This document shows, in pieces, positions 60,809 to 64,000 of a stretch of DNA of 64,000 bases. Location of the stretch: positions 434,001 through 498,000 of the forward strand of contig NZ_FYEZ01000002.1 of the NCBI RefSeq assembly GCF_900187395.1. Direction: 5' to 3'. The notes beneath the pieces are model-generated. The model was given only the letters and a program-made list of their open reading frames with translations. It was not told where the DNA came from and did no database searches. A program made the translations under genes and the position numbers. This DNA is from Kytococcus aerolatus (lineage in GTDB: Bacteria; Actinomycetota; Actinomycetes; Actinomycetales; Dermatophilaceae). Position 1 is the first letter of the stretch. Each line of letters opens with the position of its first letter.

Positions 60809-61900
60809 ATGTCGAGCCAGGATCCCACCGCCGAGGCGCAGCCGCCCGAGATCACGCAGGAGGCCGTCGACCAGTTGGTCGAGCAGGCCGTCGAGGCCTT
60901 CGCGGCCGCGTCCACGCTGGAGGAGCTCAAGCAGGCCCGGCTGGCGCACCTGGGGGACCGGGCGCCGCTCTCGCTGGCGAACCGCAGCATCGGGCAGCTG
61001 CCCAAGGAGCAGAAGAAGGACGCCGGCCGCATCGTCGGCCAGGCCAAGGGGCGGGTCGGCCAGGTGCTGGCGCAGCGCGAGGAGGTCCTCCAGGCGGAGC
61101 GCGCCGAGCAGATCCTGCGCGAGGAGACGGTCGACGTGACCGCCGTCCCGGCACGGCGCCCGGTGGGTTCCCGGCACCCGGTGGAGCTCATGCTCCAGCG
61201 CATGTCGGAGATCTTCGTGGGGCTGGGCTGGGAGATCGCCGAGGGGCCCGAGGTCGAGGCCGAGTGGTTCAACTTCGACGCCCTGAACTTCGACGCCGAC
61301 CACCCGGCCCGTGCCGAGGCGGACACCTTCTACGTGGAGCCGCCGGAGCGGAATCTCGTCATCCGGACCCACACCTCCCCGGTGCAGGCGCGTGCCCTGC
61401 TGGAGCGCGGTGCCCCGCTCTACGTCGCTGTCCCGGGCAAGGTCGGTCGCACCGACGAGATCGACGCCACCCACCTGCCGGTCTTCCACCAGATCGAGGG
61501 ACTGGCGGTGGACCGGGGCCTCACGATGGCGCACCTGAAGGGGACCCTGGACCGTTTCGCCCGGGAGCTCTTCGGCGAGGGCATCACGACCCGGCTGCGG
61601 CCCAACTTCTTCCCGTTCACCGAGCCGAGCGCCGAGATGGACTTCCTGTGCACCGTGTGCCGGGGGGAGGACGCTTCCTGCCGGACCTGCGGCGGGACGG
61701 GCTGGATCGAGTGGGGTGGCTGCGGAATGGTCAACCCGAACGTCCTGCGGGCGTGCGGCCTCGACCCGGAGGTCTACTCCGGCTTCGCCTTCGGCATGGG
61801 GGTGGAGCGGGCCATGATCTTCCGCAACCAGGTCGGTGACCTGCGCGATCTCGTCGAGGGTGACGCGCGCTTCAACACGAACTTCACGGTGGAGGTCTGA
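60809..61900 (+). CDS. pheS: Phenylalanyl-tRNA synthetase alpha subunit
   Basis: The 363-residue protein has an N-terminal coiled coil, then class II motifs: GSRHPVELMLQRMSEIF, FDALNFDADHPARAEADTFY, RTHTSPVQARAL (motif 2 region), FPFTEPSAEMDF and GFAFGMGVERAMIFRN (motif 3). A cysteine cluster (CTVCRGEDASCRTCGGTG) lies between. The ATG at 60809 is chosen over 60800 because TAGGAT then sits 7 nt upstream. It overlaps pheT by one base. Confidence 0.97.
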   Translation: MSSQDPTAEAQPPEITQEAVDQLVEQAVEAFAAASTLEELKQARLAHLGDRAPLSLANRSIGQLPKEQKKDAGRIVGQAKGRVGQVLAQREEVLQAERAEQILREETVDVTAVPARRPVGSRHPVELMLQRMSEIFVGLGWEIAEGPEVEAEWFNFDALNFDADHPARAEADTFYVEPPERNLVIRTHTSPVQARALLERGAPLYVAVPGKVGRTDEIDATHLPVFHQIEGLAVDRGLTMAHLKGTLDRFARELFGEGITTRLRPNFFPFTEPSAEMDFLCTVCRGEDASCRTCGGTGWIEWGGCGMVNPNVLRACGLDPEVYSGFAFGMGVERAMIFRNQVGDLRDLVEGDARFNTNFTVEV

Positions 61901-64000
61901 TGCTCATCCCGATCAGCTGGCTGGCCGAGTATGTCGACCTCGAGCCGGGCACCACCGGCGCCGAGGTGGCACAGGCCCTGGTGTCCGTGGGCTTCGAGGA
62001 GGAGTCCCTGGGAGCGGAGATGATCACCGGCCCGGTGGTCGTGGGGCGTGTGCTCTCGGCGGAGCCGGAGCCGCAGAAGAACGGCAAGACGATCAACTGG
62101 TGCCAGGTCGACGTGGGGGAGGCCAATGGCACCGGGGAGCCGCAGGGCATCGTCTGCGGCGCCCACAACTTCGGGCCCGGCGATCTCGTCGTGGTCTCCC
62201 TGCCGGGCGCCGTCCTGGCGGGTGGTTTCGCGATCTCCGAGCGCAAGACCTACGGTCACCTCTCGGCCGGCATGATCTGCTCGCCCAGCGAGCTGGGGCT
62301 GGGGGACGAGCACGACGGGATCATCGTCCTGCCGGAGTTCCTCGGGGCCGAGGCCGCCCATCTCGAGCCTGGGACGGACGCCCTGCCCCTGCTGGGGTTG
62401 GACTCCGAGACGATCGAGGTCAACGTCACCCCGGACCGCGGGTACGCGATGAGTCTGCGCGGGCTGGCCCGGGAGTACGCCCACGTGACGGGTGGCAGCT
62501 TCCGGGACCCGGCTGACCTCCCGGTGGACGAGCCCGCCGGTCCCGGTCTGCCCGTGGTGCTCGAGGACGCCTCCCCGATCCGGGGCGTTCCCGGGTGCGA
62601 CCGGTACATCGTCCGGACGGTGCGGGGCGTGGACCCGCAGGCCCCCACGCCGCGCTGGATGGCCAAGCGGCTCACGGACGCCGGTGTCCGGACCCACGGC
62701 CTGGTCGTCGACGTCACCAACTACGTGATGCTCGCCCTGGGGCAGCCGCTGCACGCCTTCGACGCCGCGGCGGTGTCCACGGGCATCACCGTGCGGCGGG
62801 CCGAGCCGGGGGAGGAGCTCGTGACCCTGGACGACAAGACGCGCGTCCTCGACGCGGAGGACCTCGTCATCACCTCCGGCGGACGTCCGGTCGCGCTGGC
62901 CGGCGTGATGGGTGGCAAGCACTCCGAGGTCGGTGAGGGAACCACCGACGTCGTGCTCGAGTCGGCGCACTTCGACGCGGTGAGCGTGGCCCGCACGGCG
63001 CGACGCCACCGCCTGGTCTCCGACGCCTCGAAGCGCTACGAGCGCCGGGTGGACCCGGGGGTCGCGCCCGCTGCTGCCCAGCTGGCCGTCGACCTGCTGG
63101 TCGAGCACGGCGGTGGCACGGCTGAGGCGGCCTTCACCGAGGTGGACGACACGGTGGAGCCGGAGGGCTTCGCCTTCGACACCGGTCTTCCCTCCCGTCT
63201 CGTCGGGGTGGACTACCCCCGGGAGACGGTGCTGGGACGCCTGGGGCAGATCGGCTGCCGGATCGAGGGGGCGACGGGCACCTCGGAGCACGGCACCGTG
63301 ACGGTGACGCCCCCGACCTGGCGACCGGACCTCACCGGTCCCGCGCACCTGGTGGAGGAGGTCGCCCGGCTGGAGGGTTACGACCAGATCCCGTCGGTGC
63401 TGCCCCAGGCTCCCGGTGGTGGCGGCCTCACCACGGCCCAGCGGCGCCGCCGCATCCTGGCGGACCTGCTGGCCGACGCGGGCCTCCACCAGGCGGTCAC
63501 CCTGCCGATGACCTCGGCGGACCGGTGGGACGCCCTGGGCTACCCGGAGGACGACCCGCGGCGGGAGGCCCTGCGGCTGCACAACCCGCTGTCGGCCGAG
63601 GAGCCCTTCCTCCGCACCGAGCTGTTGCAGACCCTGGTGGCGGTGGTCCGTCGCAACCTGGCCCGGGGGCAGCGCTCGTCGGCGGTCTACGAGCTCGGGC
63701 GGGTCTTCGGCACCTCGGGGGACGCCGTCGCCCCGGTGCAGGAGGTGGGCGTCGAGCCCTCTGCGGAGATGTTGGAGCAGCTGGCGGTTGCCGTGCCGCC
63801 GCAGCCCCACCACGCGGCGGCGATCATCGCCGGTGAGTGGGAGCGACAGGGCTGGTGGGGTGGTGCCCGCCGGGCGGACTGGTCCGACGCGGTGGAGCAG
63901 GTCCTCACCGTGGCTCGACGGCTGCAGGTCCCCGTCGGCCTGGAGCAGGCGCAGCGCGCCCCCTGGCACCCGGGGCGCTGCGCCCGGATCGTGCTGGAGG
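61900..64000 (+). CDS. pheT: Phenylalanyl-tRNA synthetase beta subunit (3'-truncated by window)
   Basis: About 700 residues are present of an expected 830 or so; the gene runs out of the window. It starts MLIPISWLAEYVDLEPGTTG, with the EMAP-like tRNA-binding domain (VVVGRVLSAEPEP, IVCGAHNFGPGD), VNVTPDRGYAMSLRGLAREY, B3/B4 editing (WMAKRLTDAGVRTHGLVVDV, GQPLHAFDAA) and the B5 domain (VEEVARLEGYDQIPSVLP). The start overlaps the pheS stop (TGATG). The C-terminal ferredoxin-like anticodon domain is not included. Confidence 0.97.
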   Translation, partial: MLIPISWLAEYVDLEPGTTGAEVAQALVSVGFEEESLGAEMITGPVVVGRVLSAEPEPQKNGKTINWCQVDVGEANGTGEPQGIVCGAHNFGPGDLVVVSLPGAVLAGGFAISERKTYGHLSAGMICSPSELGLGDEHDGIIVLPEFLGAEAAHLEPGTDALPLLGLDSETIEVNVTPDRGYAMSLRGLAREYAHVTGGSFRDPADLPVDEPAGPGLPVVLEDASPIRGVPGCDRYIVRTVRGVDPQAPTPRWMAKRLTDAGVRTHGLVVDVTNYVMLALGQPLHAFDAAAVSTGITVRRAEPGEELVTLDDKTRVLDAEDLVITSGGRPVALAGVMGGKHSEVGEGTTDVVLESAHFDAVSVARTARRHRLVSDASKRYERRVDPGVAPAAAQLAVDLLVEHGGGTAEAAFTEVDDTVEPEGFAFDTGLPSRLVGVDYPRETVLGRLGQIGCRIEGATGTSEHGTVTVTPPTWRPDLTGPAHLVEEVARLEGYDQIPSVLPQAPGGGGLTTAQRRRRILADLLADAGLHQAVTLPMTSADRWDALGYPEDDPRREALRLHNPLSAEEPFLRTELLQTLVAVVRRNLARGQRSSAVYELGRVFGTSGDAVAPVQEVGVEPSAEMLEQLAVAVPPQPHHAAAIIAGEWERQGWWGGARRADWSDAVEQVLTVARRLQVPVGLEQAQRAPWHPGRCARIVLE

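Overview
The window is about 64 kb of very GC-rich (roughly 70% or more) actinobacterial chromosome. Frequent GTG starts, GTGA/ATGA stop-start overlaps, actinobacterial marker families (DUF3097, DUF3052, DUF3145), a single-chain AceE, a Z-prenyl synthase between recO and zur, a Zur-regulated znuACB cluster and the fasR-fabD-fabH-acpP-fabF-accD order all point to Micrococcales, perhaps Dermacoccaceae, Intrasporangiaceae or a relative. I cannot name the genus. I see no phage, insertion sequence, CRISPR array or plasmid gene; this is a dense core-genome segment.

Layout. 1-1.0 kb: start of a family III CoA-transferase gene with an IclR-type regulator nearby. 1.1-4.4 kb: hemW, a small unknown protein, a DUF4870 membrane protein and DUF3097. 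4.4-13.6 kb: a long same-strand run hrcA-dnaJ-rsmE-HIT-phoH-ybeY-corC-era-recO-uppS (protein quality control, ribosome maturation, envelope lipid carrier), opened by a CIRCE element. 13.6-16.7 kb: zur-znuB-znuC-znuA zinc uptake, with a Zur-like box on the znuA start codon. 16.8-24.0 kb: glyS, a lysE-lysG-lysE export cluster, dusB, a sulfurtransferase, an aldo/keto reductase and a truncated DUF4282 gene. 24.2-29.2 kb: dgt-dnaG, tRNA-Asn, a GT4 glycosyltransferase, a CAT-anticodon tRNA and a 52-residue membrane protein. 29.4-36.5 kb: DUF3145 and the type II fatty-acid synthesis cluster with its regulator. 36.7-45.7 kb: a secreted glycerophosphodiesterase behind a PHO-box-like repeat, aceE, DUF3052, tRNA-Val, Nif3-like, an RNase H-phosphatase fusion, an RNB exonuclease and rnpB. 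45.7-51.7 kb: polyphosphate glucokinase, map, small proteins, an M20 peptidase and a secreted M6 metalloprotease. 51.8-64 kb: glnA2-glnE, an orphan gene coupled to a HisA-like/SseB fusion, then infC-rpmI-rplT-SpoU methylase-pheS-pheT (cut by the window end).

The most unusual items are: (i) a HisA/PriA-like barrel fused to an SseB-like domain, with several conserved barrel residues changed and an orphan gene where hisH usually sits; (ii) FabD carrying an extra C-terminal biotinyl/lipoyl-like barrel without the acceptor lysine; (iii) an infC gene starting with ATC behind a multi-hairpin leader that contains a terminator; (iv) a pervasive start-site pattern in which a -10-like hexamer lies 6-9 nt before the start codon of more than 20 genes on both strands, suggesting many leaderless mRNAs; and (v) several plausible regulator-operator pairs (IclR, HrcA/CIRCE, Zur, LysG, FasR, PhoP).
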